Shown here: positions 51,568 to 60,808 of the stretch, piece by piece
Numbering within the stretch: the stretch's first letter is position 1
How the letters are laid out: every line of letters starts with the position of its first letter
From: Mogibacterium sp.
GTDB taxonomy: Bacteria > Bacillota > Clostridia > Peptostreptococcales > Anaerovoracaceae
Direction: 5' to 3'
DNA length: 64,000 nucleotides
Assembly: GCA_024403035.1 (NCBI GenBank)
Contig: JAKSSP010000006.1
Span: forward strand, 1 to 64,000
Notes under the pieces: generated by a model
The model's database searches: none
Told to the model about the DNA's origin: nothing
What the model saw: only the letters and a program-made list of their open reading frames with translations
Translations under genes and position numbers: made by a program

Positions 51568-52788
51568 CTATACAAACAGTGACATTATTTGGTTGCTTAT
51601 ATCTATGCCCTGCTCAGTGAGCTTAAGGCCTTTGTCATCTATTATGAGAAGACCCCGCCTTACATAGTCTTCCGCCTCCTCCTTCGCTTCCGCGAATATG
51701 CGCCAGAACGCGGCCTTAGGATCCTCATGCATCGATCCTTCGGCGCATCTCATATAGGCGTCTAACGCTTCCTCGTAGCTGATGCCTTCTGAGCGCCTTA
51801 GTCCCGTGAACACCGCTTCGCTTATGTTGTCGAAGCTGCTGTTCAGATGGTCTTCTTCAAGAGGTATTTCGATGCGGCCGCCTTCTTCAGGCAGCTTCGC
51901 GAATGCCTCTATGTATGCCTCTATATCCGATGTGTTCTTATACCTGCGTCCATCTGTGAAACCGCTCGCCCCAAGGCCGGCGCCTATGTAGTCGGACATG
52001 TCCCAGTAAAGGCTGTTATGGCGCGATCTGAATCCCGGCTTAGCGAAATTGCTTATCTCATAATGCTCATAGCCGGCTTCCCTCAGTACCCTGCAGATCT
52101 CATGGTATGTCCGTCTGTCTTCTTCATCCGGCACCTCAGTCAGCTCACCTGCCCCCGCCATGTCACCGAAAGGCGTTCCCTCTTCTATCTGCAGGCTGTA
52201 GCAGGATATATGTTCAGGATCCAGCCCGAGTATCCTTTCAAGATCGCTCAGGGCATCCTCAGTAGTCTCTCCCGGTATAGAAAACATGATATCGAGATTG
52301 ACATTGTCAAAGCCTTTTCGCCTTATGAGCTCCATGTCTCTGACAACATTCTCTGCGGTGTGTATGCGGCCCATGTAATGCAGCCTGTCGTTGTCCATCG
52401 CCTGGACGCCCATGGACAGCCTGTTGAAACCCATGAACCTGTATGCCTGCAGCTTGGCAAGCATGACGCCGTCCTTGCGCCCCAGAGTCGCCGGATTGGC
52501 CTCGATGGTTATCTCGGCGCCCTCCTTTACCCTGAACGACTTGCAGACGGCGTGCATTATGTCGCGCATCTGCGAAATGTCCAGCACTGACGGCGTTCCG
52601 CCTCCGACATATACGGTGCCGATCTCAGGGTGTCCAAGCTGCTCTCCTCTGTATGTGATCTCGTTCACAAGAGCATCAGTGTATTCCTTCCGCGGCGAAG
52701 TCTCGGCGTCGAAAGACAGGAAAGCGCAGTAATTGCACTTCCTGACACAGAAAGGTATGTGAATATAAAGTCCTGTCTTTTTTGTCAC
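51568..52788 (-). CDS. hemW: Radical SAM heme chaperone HemW
   Basis: HemW is a radical SAM protein related to coproporphyrinogen dehydrogenase, now viewed as a heme-trafficking chaperone. The 406 residues show the [4Fe-4S] motif C14-x3-C18-x2-C21 and lack the additional N-terminal residues of true HemN. GGGTPSVL and the C-terminal HemN domain ([21 protein letters not shown]) are seen. It follows lepA, the classical lepA-hemW pair; three palindromic repeats lie between. Confidence 0.95.
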   Translation of the reverse strand: MTKKTGLYIHIPFCVRKCNYCAFLSFDAETSPRKEYTDALVNEITYRGEQLGHPEIGTVYVGGGTPSVLDISQMRDIMHAVCKSFRVKEGAEITIEANPATLGRKDGVMLAKLQAYRFMGFNRLSMGVQAMDNDRLHYMGRIHTAENVVRDMELIRRKGFDNVNLDIMFSIPGETTEDALSDLERILGLDPEHISCYSLQIEEGTPFGDMAGAGELTEVPDEEDRRTYHEICRVLREAGYEHYEISNFAKPGFRSRHNSLYWDMSDYIGAGLGASGFTDGRRYKNTSDIEAYIEAFAKLPEEGGRIEIPLEEDHLNSSFDNISEAVFTGLRRSEGISYEEALDAYMRCAEGSMHEDPKAAFWRIFAEAKEEAEDYVRRGLLIIDDKGLKLTEQGIDISNQIMSLFV

Positions 52789-52799
52789 TATCAGTCGAT

Positions 52800-52883
52800 A
52801 TGTAAAATATCCTTTACATTATTGTGTTGTTAGTATGTAAAGTAATCTTTACATATCTGCATCAAAACGTAAAGTGTTCTTTA
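52800..52883. repeat. Palindromic repeat copies 6-8 (tandem cluster)
   Basis: Three copies within 84 bp between lepA (stop at 52896) and hemW (start at 52788): ATGTAAA-N6-TTTACAT (52800-52819), perfect TATGTAAAG-TAAT-CTTTACATA (52834-52855), and a degenerate GTAAAG-TGTT-CTTTAT (52869-52883). Confidence 0.85.
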
Positions 52884-52895
52884 TATATTTAGTCT

Positions 52896-54704
52896 CTACT
52901 TTCCGTCATCAAGCTTGAGGACTTCTGTAAACGCCTCCTGCGGCACCGTTACCTGGCCGAACTGGCGCATCCTCTTCTTGCCTGCTTTCTGCTTTTCCAG
53001 AAGTTTCTTCTTTCTCGAGACGTCGCCTCCATAGCACTTGGCCAGAACGTCCTTGCGGTACGCCCTTACCGTCTCGCGGGCGATTATCTTCTGCCCTATT
53101 GCAGCCTGGATCGGCACCTCGAACTGATGCCTTGGGATTATATCCTTAAGCTTCTCGCAGATGCCTCTGCCCTTGGCCATGGCTTCCTCTTCAGGCACGA
53201 TGGTAGACAGCGCGTCTATCTGCTCACGGTTAAGCAGTATGTCGAGCTTGACCAGCTTGGCCGGCTGATATCTCAAAAACTCGTAGTCGAGCGAGGCGTA
53301 GCCTCTGGTACGTGACTTGAGAGCGTCAAAGAAGTCGTAGATGACCTCGTTGAGCGGCATCTCGTAGTGCAGCTGTACCCTGGTCTTGGTCAGATATTCC
53401 ATGTGGATCATCTTTCCGCGGCGGTTCTGGCACAGCGTCATGATGCTTCCGACGTAATCGTTCGGAGTCATGATATCCGCCTTTACTATAGGCTCCTCTA
53501 TGCGGGATATGAGTATAGGGTCAGGCAGGTTCGACGGGTTCTGTATGTCGAGAACACTTCCGTCCTTCATCACTACCTTGTAGACTACCGAAGGCAGCGT
53601 CGTGATTATATCCAGGTCAAACTCTCTTGCGAGCCTTTCCGTGATGACATCCATGTGCAGGAGTCCAAGGAAACCGCATCTGAAGCCGTATCCCAGGGCT
53701 GCTGAGTTCTCAGGCTCGAAATTGAATGCCGCGTCGTTCACCTGCAGCTTCTCAAGAGCGTCTTTGACATTCTCATACTTCTCGCCCTCAGCCGGGAATA
53801 TCCCGCAGTACACCATGGACTGGGCTTTTTTATAGCCCTTGAGCGGCTCTTCTGCCGGATCCGATGCCAGAGTTATGGTATCACCTACGCGGGCATCAGC
53901 CACCTGCTTGATGCTTCCGCAGATATAGCCTACCTCACCTGCCTTCAGCTCATCCGAAGGCACGGTGCCCGGTATGCAGTAGCCTACCTCTGTGACTTCG
54001 TAGTTCTTGCCGGTGTTCATCATGCGTATAACGTCGCCCTTCCTGACCCTTCCGTCAAAGATGCGGGTATAGATGATGACGCCCTTGTAGCTGTCATAGT
54101 ACGAATCGAATATGAGAGCTTTCAGCTTGCCGTCCGGGTCGCCCTTAGGAGGAGGTATCACCTCGACAAGCTTCTCCAGCATCTCATCGATGCCCATGCC
54201 GGTCTTGGCGGAGATCTCCGGCGCCTCAGAAGCGTCAAGGCCTATGATGTCCTCTATCTCTGCCCTCGCGTCTGCCGGACGGGCGGAATCAAGGTCCATC
54301 TTGTTAAGCACAGGCATTATCTCGAGGTCTTCATCGAGAGCCAGATATACGTTGCCAAGCGTCTGCGCCTCTACGCCCTGCGTTGCGTCAACGACAAGCA
54401 CAGCCCCGTCGCACGCGGCAAGCGATCGCGAGACCTCATAGTTGAAGTCCACATGTCCCGGTGTATCTATGAGGTTCAGGATGTACTCCTGCCCGTCCTT
54501 CGCCTGATACTTAAGACGTGTTGTCTGCAGCTTGATGGTGATGCCGCGCTCACGCTCTATGTCCATGTTGTCGAGGTACTGCTCCTTCATGTCGCGGGCC
54601 TCGACAAGGCCGGTCTTCTCTATCAGACGATCGGCAAGCGTCGACTTGCCGTGGTCTATGTGGGCTATTATGCTGAAATTTCTTATGTTATCCAGATAAC
54701 TCAT
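52896..54704 (-). CDS. lepA: Elongation factor 4 (LepA)
   Basis: A translational GTPase that binds the ribosome and affects back-translocation and initiation. The 602 residues are the family length: G1 AHIDHGKST (14-22), the G2 switch RGITIKL, DTPGH, NKMD, then the EF-G-like domains and the LepA-specific C-terminal domain with [17 protein letters not shown]. It lies downstream of rpsT on the same strand, and the gap of ~165 bp includes a terminator for rpsT. Confidence 0.98.
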   Translation of the reverse strand: MSYLDNIRNFSIIAHIDHGKSTLADRLIEKTGLVEARDMKEQYLDNMDIERERGITIKLQTTRLKYQAKDGQEYILNLIDTPGHVDFNYEVSRSLAACDGAVLVVDATQGVEAQTLGNVYLALDEDLEIMPVLNKMDLDSARPADARAEIEDIIGLDASEAPEISAKTGMGIDEMLEKLVEVIPPPKGDPDGKLKALIFDSYYDSYKGVIIYTRIFDGRVRKGDVIRMMNTGKNYEVTEVGYCIPGTVPSDELKAGEVGYICGSIKQVADARVGDTITLASDPAEEPLKGYKKAQSMVYCGIFPAEGEKYENVKDALEKLQVNDAAFNFEPENSAALGYGFRCGFLGLLHMDVITERLAREFDLDIITTLPSVVYKVVMKDGSVLDIQNPSNLPDPILISRIEEPIVKADIMTPNDYVGSIMTLCQNRRGKMIHMEYLTKTRVQLHYEMPLNEVIYDFFDALKSRTRGYASLDYEFLRYQPAKLVKLDILLNREQIDALSTIVPEEEAMAKGRGICEKLKDIIPRHQFEVPIQAAIGQKIIARETVRAYRKDVLAKCYGGDVSRKKKLLEKQKAGKKRMRQFGQVTVPQEAFTEVLKLDDGK

Positions 54705-54800
54705 TTGCGTCTCTTTTCTTTAAGCTTTAACCAATTAATTATAAAGTAAAAGCGCCTTGCTTGTCAGTAATCGTTTTTGTTTATGACCTTTTTCTTCGCA

Positions 54801-54830
54801 AAGAAAAACAGCCGGGAGACACTCCGGCTG
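54801..54830 (-). terminator. Rho-independent terminator of rpsT
   Basis: On the minus strand CAGCCGG and CCGGCTG enclose eight bases and are followed by TTTTTCTTT, ahead of lepA. Confidence 0.85.
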
Positions 54831-54871
54831 AATGCGCATTTAACTTATACGCTGTGTGGGGACGGGTGAGA

Positions 54872-55141
54872 CTACTTTGCGCTAAGCGCGTTCAGTTTGC
54901 TCGCGAATCTGGAAATCTTTCTTGCGACAGTGTTCTTGTGGAATGTGCCCTTTGCAGCTGCCTGCATGAGCTTCTTCTCAACATGCTCGAAAGCCTTCTT
55001 GGCTTCATCCGCATTACCGGATTCGATCGCAGCGAGGAATGCCTTTTCAGCTTCCTTGATGTGATTCTTTACTCTGATATTGCGTGCTGTCTTCTTGTCG
55101 ATAACCTTGATTCTTTTCTTTGCGGATTTAATGTTTGCCAT
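54872..55141 (-). CDS. rpsT: Ribosomal protein S20
   Basis: The 89-residue basic protein begins MANIKSAKKRI and has the three-helix pattern of S20 (KAFEHVEKKLMQAAAKGTFHKNTVARKISRFASKLNAL). It binds the 5' and 3' minor domains of 16S rRNA. It is a single-gene unit, with a terminator ~40 bp after its stop and lepA after that. Confidence 0.97.
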   Translation of the reverse strand: MANIKSAKKRIKVIDKKTARNIRVKNHIKEAEKAFLAAIESGNADEAKKAFEHVEKKLMQAAAKGTFHKNTVARKISRFASKLNALSAK

Positions 55142-55224
55142 TATTTTACCCCACTTTCAATTATTAATGCATTAATTCGCAACGGGTATTATATGAAATG
55201 CCGGCAATAAAAGCAAGAGAAAAA

Positions 55225-55980
55225 TCAGAATATTTCAATGGATACCGGGCAGTGGTCACTTCCGTAAATATCCGTGAGTATTTCCGCCTCTTTGAGGCAA
55301 TCTCTGAGACGGTCGGAGATGATGAAATAGTCTATGCGCCACCCTGCATTTCTCTCTCTGGCCTTCATTCGGTATGACCACCAGGAGTATGTGACAGTTT
55401 CAGGATACATGTAGCGGAAGCTGTCCGTGAAGCCCGCGCCAAGAAGGTCCGTCATCTTGCCGCGCTCTTCATCGGAGAAACCCGCGTTTCCTCTGTTTGG
55501 ACCCGGGTTCTTCAGGTCGATCTCGTTGTGAGCCACATTCAGATCACCGCAGTAGATCACCGGTTTTGTTTTGTCTAGCTCACGCATGTACTCTCTCATC
55601 GCGTCCTCGAATTCGCATCTGTAGCCTATGCGGGCAAGGCCGTCCTGAGCGTTAGGTGCATAGCAGCAGACCAGATAGAACTCAGGGTACTCAAGAGTGA
55701 TCACCCTGCCCTCATCGTCATGCTCGCCGTTGATGCCGTACGCGACAGAGAGCGGCTCGCCTGCAGACTTCTTCGCGAATATTGCGGTGCCTGAGTAGCC
55801 TTTTTTCTCCGCGTAGTTGTAGAACTCATAGTAGCCTTCCGGGTGGAAGTCCGCCTGACCCTCCTGCATCTTGGTCTCCTGCAGGCAGAAAAAGTCCGCG
55901 TCAAGACCGGCGAATATATCTTCGAATCCTTTTTTGAGCACGGCCCTGAAGCCGTTGACGTTCCAGCTTACAAATCTCAT
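55225..55980 (-). CDS. xth: Exodeoxyribonuclease III (AP endonuclease)
   Basis: The enzyme cuts at abasic sites and degrades 3' ends in base-excision repair. The 251 residues have the full family pattern: RFVSWNVNGFRA with N-binding residue, LQETKM (Glu near 35), YSGTAIF, VYCGDLNVAHNEIDL, and the catalytic GSDHCPV with Asp-His near the C-terminus. It lies nine bases downstream of the GH25 gene. Confidence 0.96.
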   Translation of the reverse strand: MRFVSWNVNGFRAVLKKGFEDIFAGLDADFFCLQETKMQEGQADFHPEGYYEFYNYAEKKGYSGTAIFAKKSAGEPLSVAYGINGEHDDEGRVITLEYPEFYLVCCYAPNAQDGLARIGYRCEFEDAMREYMRELDKTKPVIYCGDLNVAHNEIDLKNPGPNRGNAGFSDEERGKMTDLLGAGFTDSFRYMYPETVTYSWWSYRMKARERNAGWRIDYFIISDRLRDCLKEAEILTDIYGSDHCPVSIEIF

Positions 55981-55989
55981 GTTTACCTC

Positions 55990-57111
55990 TTATTCTATGG
56001 TGAATGCCTTGGTCGTCCAGTCTTTATACTTTCCGATGCCGTGCACTATCACGTATCCGGTGCCGCTCACGGTATTGCGGACATAAGATAATATGTAATC
56101 CTTTCCCGGATGCAGCTTTTTATCTCCGTTCATCACAACGGCTTTAGGCTTTGCCCTGTTGTTTCTCAGCTTGCAGCTTCCGGAGTCCATCAGTATCTCG
56201 CATTCGCCTATCGATGTCTGATTCCTTTTGCCCGTGGCTCTGGTCTCATAGACCTTGCCCGGCTCTATGTACCAGACATCATGGTCTACAGGATCCTTGA
56301 TGCCGTCTATGGCCGTTTCCTCAGAGCACTGCCAGAACAGATAGTCGCCCTTTACAGTGCATTCTCCGCCGTACTGCGCAGCCCAGATGGTAACATCGTC
56401 ATCCAGTATGGATGCATCCATGTAATTCGTGAGCATGTCATAGTTGGCATAGACCGCGGATTCGTAGCCGGCCTCCTCGACTCTCCTGCAGAATGCGATC
56501 ACTATGTCATGATAGAGCGATGCAGCAGGGAGGTCCCCGGCCTCGATGGCTTTCTCAAGCCTGCCTCCGTGATAGATCTCGTAGTCTATGACCAGCGGCA
56601 TGTCTATATCGTATTTCTTCACAAGATCGAGCAGGTAGTCGGCTTCCTCGATAGCTTCGTTCTCGTTCACAGCCTGCGAGAAGAAGTACGCGCCGGTCAT
56701 GATGCCAGCGCGGTTCGCCTTCCTGATGTTTTCTCTGAACTCTTCATCCTCTTTGAGTTCGCCTGTCTCAGCCTTGCGGTATCCCGCGCGTATGAACACG
56801 AAATCCGCCTCGCTCGACTTGACTCTTTTCCAATTGATATCGTCCTGGAACTGCGACACGTCTATGCCATGTACCGCGACGCTGTTCTGGAATCGTATGG
56901 CATGCGTCAGTCCCTCATCAGAAAGATGGGTATGCGAAAAGCTGCCAAGATAGACAGCCAGTCTGATCACGCCTGCGATCACGATGCAGGCCGCGATGAT
57001 GATGACTGCCAGTTTCAGCTTGCTGATACGCTTTGCCGGTTTCTTCTTTTCCTCAGTTGCCCGTGTCTGTTTGTCTTCAGTTAGGACCTTTTTTTCTTCT
57101 GTGTCAGCCAA
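55990..57111 (-). CDS. Membrane-anchored GH25 lysozyme
   Basis: A 30-residue charged cytoplasmic tail and a single membrane segment (about 31-53) anchor a GH25 muramidase domain (residues ~80-285; GIDVSQFQDDINW, GAYFFSQAVNENEAIEEADYLLD and the catalytic Asp/Glu in VIDYEIYHGG). The last ~80 residues form a beta-rich tail (VVMNGDKKLHPGKDYILSYVRN...TTKAFTIE) of a type I associate with clostridial surface proteins. It likely remodels peptidoglycan at the membrane. Two genes (xth, dcyD) flank it in the same direction. Confidence 0.9.
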   Translation of the reverse strand: MADTEEKKVLTEDKQTRATEEKKKPAKRISKLKLAVIIIAACIVIAGVIRLAVYLGSFSHTHLSDEGLTHAIRFQNSVAVHGIDVSQFQDDINWKRVKSSEADFVFIRAGYRKAETGELKEDEEFRENIRKANRAGIMTGAYFFSQAVNENEAIEEADYLLDLVKKYDIDMPLVIDYEIYHGGRLEKAIEAGDLPAASLYHDIVIAFCRRVEEAGYESAVYANYDMLTNYMDASILDDDVTIWAAQYGGECTVKGDYLFWQCSEETAIDGIKDPVDHDVWYIEPGKVYETRATGKRNQTSIGECEILMDSGSCKLRNNRAKPKAVVMNGDKKLHPGKDYILSYVRNTVSGTGYVIVHGIGKYKDWTTKAFTIE

Positions 57112-57123
57112 AGCCGTGTTCTC

Positions 57124-58158
57124 CTACTCTTCTATATGCATGTAAGGCATGAGTTCGCGTTCGAACTCCACTCTGTGGTGCAGTGTGTAGATGCCCGGAA
57201 GTCCGCCCGTGTGCATGAATATCACGTTTGTGCCCTGCTTTATATCTCCCCTCTTGGCTCCGTCAACTACCGCCTCGAAAGTCTTTCCCGTGTAGCACGG
57301 ATCGATTATGATGGCTTCCTTACGGGCCAGATAGTACATGACCTCTCTGACCTCTTCGACGGCGTTGTTGTACGCCCCATGGATGTACGATGTGCTTATG
57401 TCAAAGTCATCAGGGGAGACATTGAAGTCTCTGCCGTAGAACTCGCATATCCTTTTATAGTAATCACTCAGCGCCTCACGCAGAGCTGCTTCGTTGCCCT
57501 TCACATCAGCAGCATTCTCAGAGTAAGGAAGCACGTTCACTCCCTTTACGCGCAGAGACGATCCGCATTCCTTCAGGCCTATCAGAAGGCCCATGTACGT
57601 TGACATGCTTCCGACCGTTACGTAGATCTCAGCGTCGTCTATGCTCATCTCTCTTGCCTGGGCATCAAGCTCAGAAGCGCATTCAGCGTAGCCGAGGATA
57701 CCCAGCTCGTTTGAACCGCCCATTGGCACATAGTACACTTTCTCTCCCTTGGCGGTGTATTCGTCTATGACCGCCTGTCTGCCGGTCTCCATGTCTTTTA
57801 CAAAGTGCACGTTGCAGCCGAGCATGCCGTCCAGCAGCAGATTGGCGCTTATCTCGCCCGGATATGGATCTGCAGTCACTATGGCGCTCTTCATTCCGTA
57901 TTTGGCTGCCACAGCGGCTGTCAGCCTGCCGTGGTTGGTCTGAGCACCGCCCTCGGTGATGAGCATCGTAGCACCCTTGTCCTGAGCGTCTTTCAGGAAG
58001 TATTCAAGCTTGCGCAGCTTGTTGCCTCCTGTCGCCAGATTCGTCAGGTCATCTCTTTTGCAGTAAATGTTTACGCCCAGATCTTCCGACACGTTTTTAA
58101 GATGCTCAAGCGGTGTCGGCAGATGCAGTATCTCTGTCTTTTCATGTCCGAACAGCAT
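57124..58158 (-). CDS. dcyD: D-cysteine desulfhydrase / ACC deaminase family PLP enzyme
   Basis: The 344-residue enzyme of the tryptophan-synthase-beta fold has the PLP lysine in GGNKLRKLEY (K near 47) preceded by CKRDDLTNLATGG, and the MGGSNELGILGY phosphate loop. The family splits D-cysteine to pyruvate, sulfide and ammonia. A serine/ACC-type activity cannot be excluded by motif alone. It is divergent from the aminotransferase at 58335; both could handle sulfur or D-amino acids. Confidence 0.88.
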   Translation of the reverse strand: MLFGHEKTEILHLPTPLEHLKNVSEDLGVNIYCKRDDLTNLATGGNKLRKLEYFLKDAQDKGATMLITEGGAQTNHGRLTAAVAAKYGMKSAIVTADPYPGEISANLLLDGMLGCNVHFVKDMETGRQAVIDEYTAKGEKVYYVPMGGSNELGILGYAECASELDAQAREMSIDDAEIYVTVGSMSTYMGLLIGLKECGSSLRVKGVNVLPYSENAADVKGNEAALREALSDYYKRICEFYGRDFNVSPDDFDISTSYIHGAYNNAVEEVREVMYYLARKEAIIIDPCYTGKTFEAVVDGAKRGDIKQGTNVIFMHTGGLPGIYTLHHRVEFERELMPYMHIEE

Positions 58159-58241
58159 GGTTCCCCCTTTTTTTGGTCAGTCAGGAATATTAGATACCTC
58201 ATTGTAGCATAACGGACTGCGGCGGTCGAAATAAAAACACT

Positions 58242-58266
58242 CACATACAAAGGTATGTGCTAAAAT
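58242..58266. promoter_or_regulatory. Operator-like inverted repeat and -10 of the aminotransferase gene
   Basis: CACATAC-AAAG-GTATGTG (58242-58259) is directly followed by TAAAAT (58261-58266). The repeat would overlap the -35 to spacer region. A hairpin GAAGG-AATA-CCTTC lies in the leader. Confidence 0.5.
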
Positions 58267-58334
58267 AGAGACAAAAGAAGGAATACCTTCGGCACTGAAA
58301 GTGTAAAAGATAAATCAGATAAAGGAGAATCGCT

Positions 58335-59528
58335 ATGGTAAATGAGAAGTATTACGGCTACGGCACAGCGCCTAGCATCATCCGAGAGCTCTTCGCCTAC
58401 GGACTGGAGCAGGCCAAAAAACTCGGTAGGGACAAAGTCTATGATTATTCACTGGGCAATCCGAGCATACCTGCTCCTAAAAAAGTAAACGAGTCTATCA
58501 AGAAGCTCGTTGATGAAGAAAGTTCCATCCTGCTGCACGGCTACTCGATGGCTCCGGGATTTGAGAGCACAAGAGAGGCTATCGCGGCAAATCTCAGAAA
58601 AAGATTCAATACCAGCGCGCAGGCAAACGAACTCTTTATGACCTGCGGATGCGCTCCGGCTCTTGTATCCGTTGCGTGCGCTCTCACCACCAAACCTGAT
58701 GACAATTTTGTCGTCATCGCTCCATACTTCCCTGAATATAACGTTTTCTTCAAAGCCGGCGGCGGCAAAGTCAGAAGAGTCGATCCTGACATCCCTGATT
58801 TCCAGATCAACCTGGAAGCTCTCGAGGAGACCATCAATCATGACACCGTAGCTCTGGTCATCAACTCCCCTAACAATCCATCCGGAGTAGTCTACACCAG
58901 AGAGACACTCGAGAAGATAGCTGCTGTACTCAGGAAGAAAGCTCTGAAATACGATCATCCTATTTATATCATCGCTGACGAGCCGTACAGAGAACTTGTT
59001 TACGGCGACGCCGTTGTGACATTCATCCCTGAAGTTTATGAAGACACCATCGTCTGCTATTCATGGTCAAAGAGCCTGTCTCTTCCGGGCGAGCGAATCG
59101 GATATGTATACGTTCCGGCAACATGCCACGATCAGCACGGAGTACTCAGCGCTGTCGCAGGCGCTGCCAGGGAGATCGGTTCCGTCTGCCCTCCTACCCT
59201 CATCCAGAGAGTCGTAGAAGAGTGCGTTGACTGCGAGCCTGATCTTGTGGCATATGACGAGAACAGAAACGACCTTTACAACGGCCTGACTGAAATGGGA
59301 TATGAATGCGCAAAGCCAGACGGAGCCTTCTATCTCTTCATGAAAGCTCCTAACGGAGATGACATGGCATTCTGCGAAGCAGCAAAGCTTGAGGAGAACA
59401 TACTCATAGTACCTGGAACAGGATTCGGATGTCCGGGATACTTAAGACTTGCGTATTGCGTATCCAACGAGACCATCAAGAACTCGATGCCTGGATTCAA
59501 GAGGCTCATCGAGAAATACGGCAAGTAG
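58335..59528 (+). CDS. PLP-dependent aminotransferase (class I/II), paralog 2
   Basis: The 397-residue enzyme shows NSPNNPSG, ADEPYRELVY and the PLP lysine in CYSWSKSLSLPGERIGY. It is about as long as the paralog at 37037-38233 and shares the same motif order. A strong AAAGGAGAA ribosome site precedes the ATG. The upstream operator suggests regulation separate from dcyD. Substrate is uncertain; aspartate or aromatic amino acids are common for the family. Confidence 0.93.
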   Translation: MVNEKYYGYGTAPSIIRELFAYGLEQAKKLGRDKVYDYSLGNPSIPAPKKVNESIKKLVDEESSILLHGYSMAPGFESTREAIAANLRKRFNTSAQANELFMTCGCAPALVSVACALTTKPDDNFVVIAPYFPEYNVFFKAGGGKVRRVDPDIPDFQINLEALEETINHDTVALVINSPNNPSGVVYTRETLEKIAAVLRKKALKYDHPIYIIADEPYRELVYGDAVVTFIPEVYEDTIVCYSWSKSLSLPGERIGYVYVPATCHDQHGVLSAVAGAAREIGSVCPPTLIQRVVEECVDCEPDLVAYDENRNDLYNGLTEMGYECAKPDGAFYLFMKAPNGDDMAFCEAAKLEENILIVPGTGFGCPGYLRLAYCVSNETIKNSMPGFKRLIEKYGK

Positions 59529-59550
59529 ACGATACTCCATTATCAGCAAT

Positions 59551-59586
59551 AAAAAAGCCGGCGCGTCAGACGCGCCGGTTTTATGA
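59551..59586. terminator. Bidirectional terminator between the aminotransferase and dnaJ
   Basis: CCGGCGCG-TCAGA-CGCGCCGG with TTTT rightward and TTTTTT leftward. Confidence 0.92.
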
Positions 59587-59589
59587 TGT

Positions 59590-60744
59590 TTAGAATTTGA
59601 GTTTTTCGAATCTCTGCTTTTTCGGATAAGCATCGCTTCCCAGCTGCTTTGCCATTTCCTCGATAGCTTTCTTTTCCTTGCGGCTGAGCTTGCTTGGAAC
59701 TTCCACTACGACCTTCACGTACAGGTCGCCCTTGCGGCCCGTCCTGACGTTAGGAGCGCCCTTGCCTCTCAGTCTGAACGATGATCCGGTCTGAGTTCCC
59801 GGAGTGATCGTGTAGCTGTAGGTCTCGCCGAGCCCCGGCACCTGCACCTTTCCGCCAAGCGCCGCCACATCGAATGTGATAGGCAGGTCTAGGTAGAGGT
59901 CGTCTCCTCTCCTCTTGTAGTTGCTGTGCGGTCTCACATTGATGACGATATAGAGATCGCCGTCAGGTCCGCCGTTGATACCCGGTTCGCCCTGTCCCCT
60001 TACCGTTACGATGCTGTCGGTATCGACTCCCGCAGGGATGTCTACCTTTATCTTTACGGTCTTGCGGTTCACTCCCGATCCTCCGCAGTCACTGCAAGGT
60101 GTCTCGATCATCTGTCCCGTGCCTCCGCACTTAGGACATGTCGTGACATTCTGGAACCTTCCGAAAGGCGTGTTGCTTACCTGGGATATCTGACCGCTGC
60201 CTCCGCACTGGTCGCAGGTCTTCTTGCCCGTGCCGGGCTTGCATCCGCTTCCGCCGCAGGTCTTGCACTTGACGTTCTTTGAGATCTCGATCTGTTTGCT
60301 GCATCCGAAGAGAGCGTCAGTAAAATCGATGGTGACCGTCTTCTGCAGGTCTCTGCCCTTCTGCGGACCGCCTCTGCGCCTGCTGCTTCTGGCGCCGCCC
60401 ATGCCTCCGAACATATCGAATATGTCGTCGAAACCCATGCCGCCAAAGCCGCCGCCTCCGAAGTTTCCGAAGCCGCCAAAACCGCCGAAGCCGCCCTGGC
60501 CCGCTCCGAAGCTCGGGTCTACGCCCGCGAATCCGAATCTGTCATATTTATCCTTTTTGTCGGGATCTGAGAGGACCTCGTAAGCCTCGTTGACTTCCTT
60601 GAACTTCTCTTCGGCCTCCTTGTCACCGGGATTCCTGTCCGGGTGATACTTCATGGCCAGCTTGTGATAGGCCTTCTTTATCTCCGACTCCGATGATCCC
60701 TTATTGACCCCAAGGACCTCATAATAATCTCGCTTGTCTGCCAT
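59590..60744 (-). CDS. dnaJ: Chaperone DnaJ (Hsp40)
   Basis: Co-chaperone that stimulates DnaK ATPase. The 384 residues show the J domain with HPD (34-36 region), a Gly/Phe-rich linker, four CxxCxGxG zinc motifs ([32 protein letters not shown]) and a C-terminal substrate domain. It is last in hrcA-grpE-dnaK-dnaJ. A strong hairpin lies in the 64-bp gap after dnaK. Confidence 0.98.
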   Translation of the reverse strand: MADKRDYYEVLGVNKGSSESEIKKAYHKLAMKYHPDRNPGDKEAEEKFKEVNEAYEVLSDPDKKDKYDRFGFAGVDPSFGAGQGGFGGFGGFGNFGGGGFGGMGFDDIFDMFGGMGGARSSRRRGGPQKGRDLQKTVTIDFTDALFGCSKQIEISKNVKCKTCGGSGCKPGTGKKTCDQCGGSGQISQVSNTPFGRFQNVTTCPKCGGTGQMIETPCSDCGGSGVNRKTVKIKVDIPAGVDTDSIVTVRGQGEPGINGGPDGDLYIVINVRPHSNYKRRGDDLYLDLPITFDVAALGGKVQVPGLGETYSYTITPGTQTGSSFRLRGKGAPNVRTGRKGDLYVKVVVEVPSKLSRKEKKAIEEMAKQLGSDAYPKKQRFEKLKF

Positions 60745-60773
60745 AGCAGTTAATTATCCTTCCGGTTATCGGT

Positions 60774-60797
60774 GATGAGCCGCAAAGGCGGCTCATC
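60774..60797 (-). other. Perfect hairpin between dnaK and dnaJ
   Basis: GATGAGCCGC and GCGGCTCATC, ten pairs around a four-base loop, start 11 bases after the dnaK stop. On the minus strand no U-tract follows, so it is not a terminator for the operon; it may protect or process the dnaK mRNA 3' end. On the plus strand it is followed by CCTGTTTTTT. Confidence 0.6.
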
Positions 60798-60808
60798 CCT
60801 GTTTTTTA

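Noticed and set aside
60774-60797. A terminator ending the dnaK mRNA before dnaJ
   Set aside because: No U-tract follows on the coding strand, and dnaJ has no promoter visible in the 64-bp gap.
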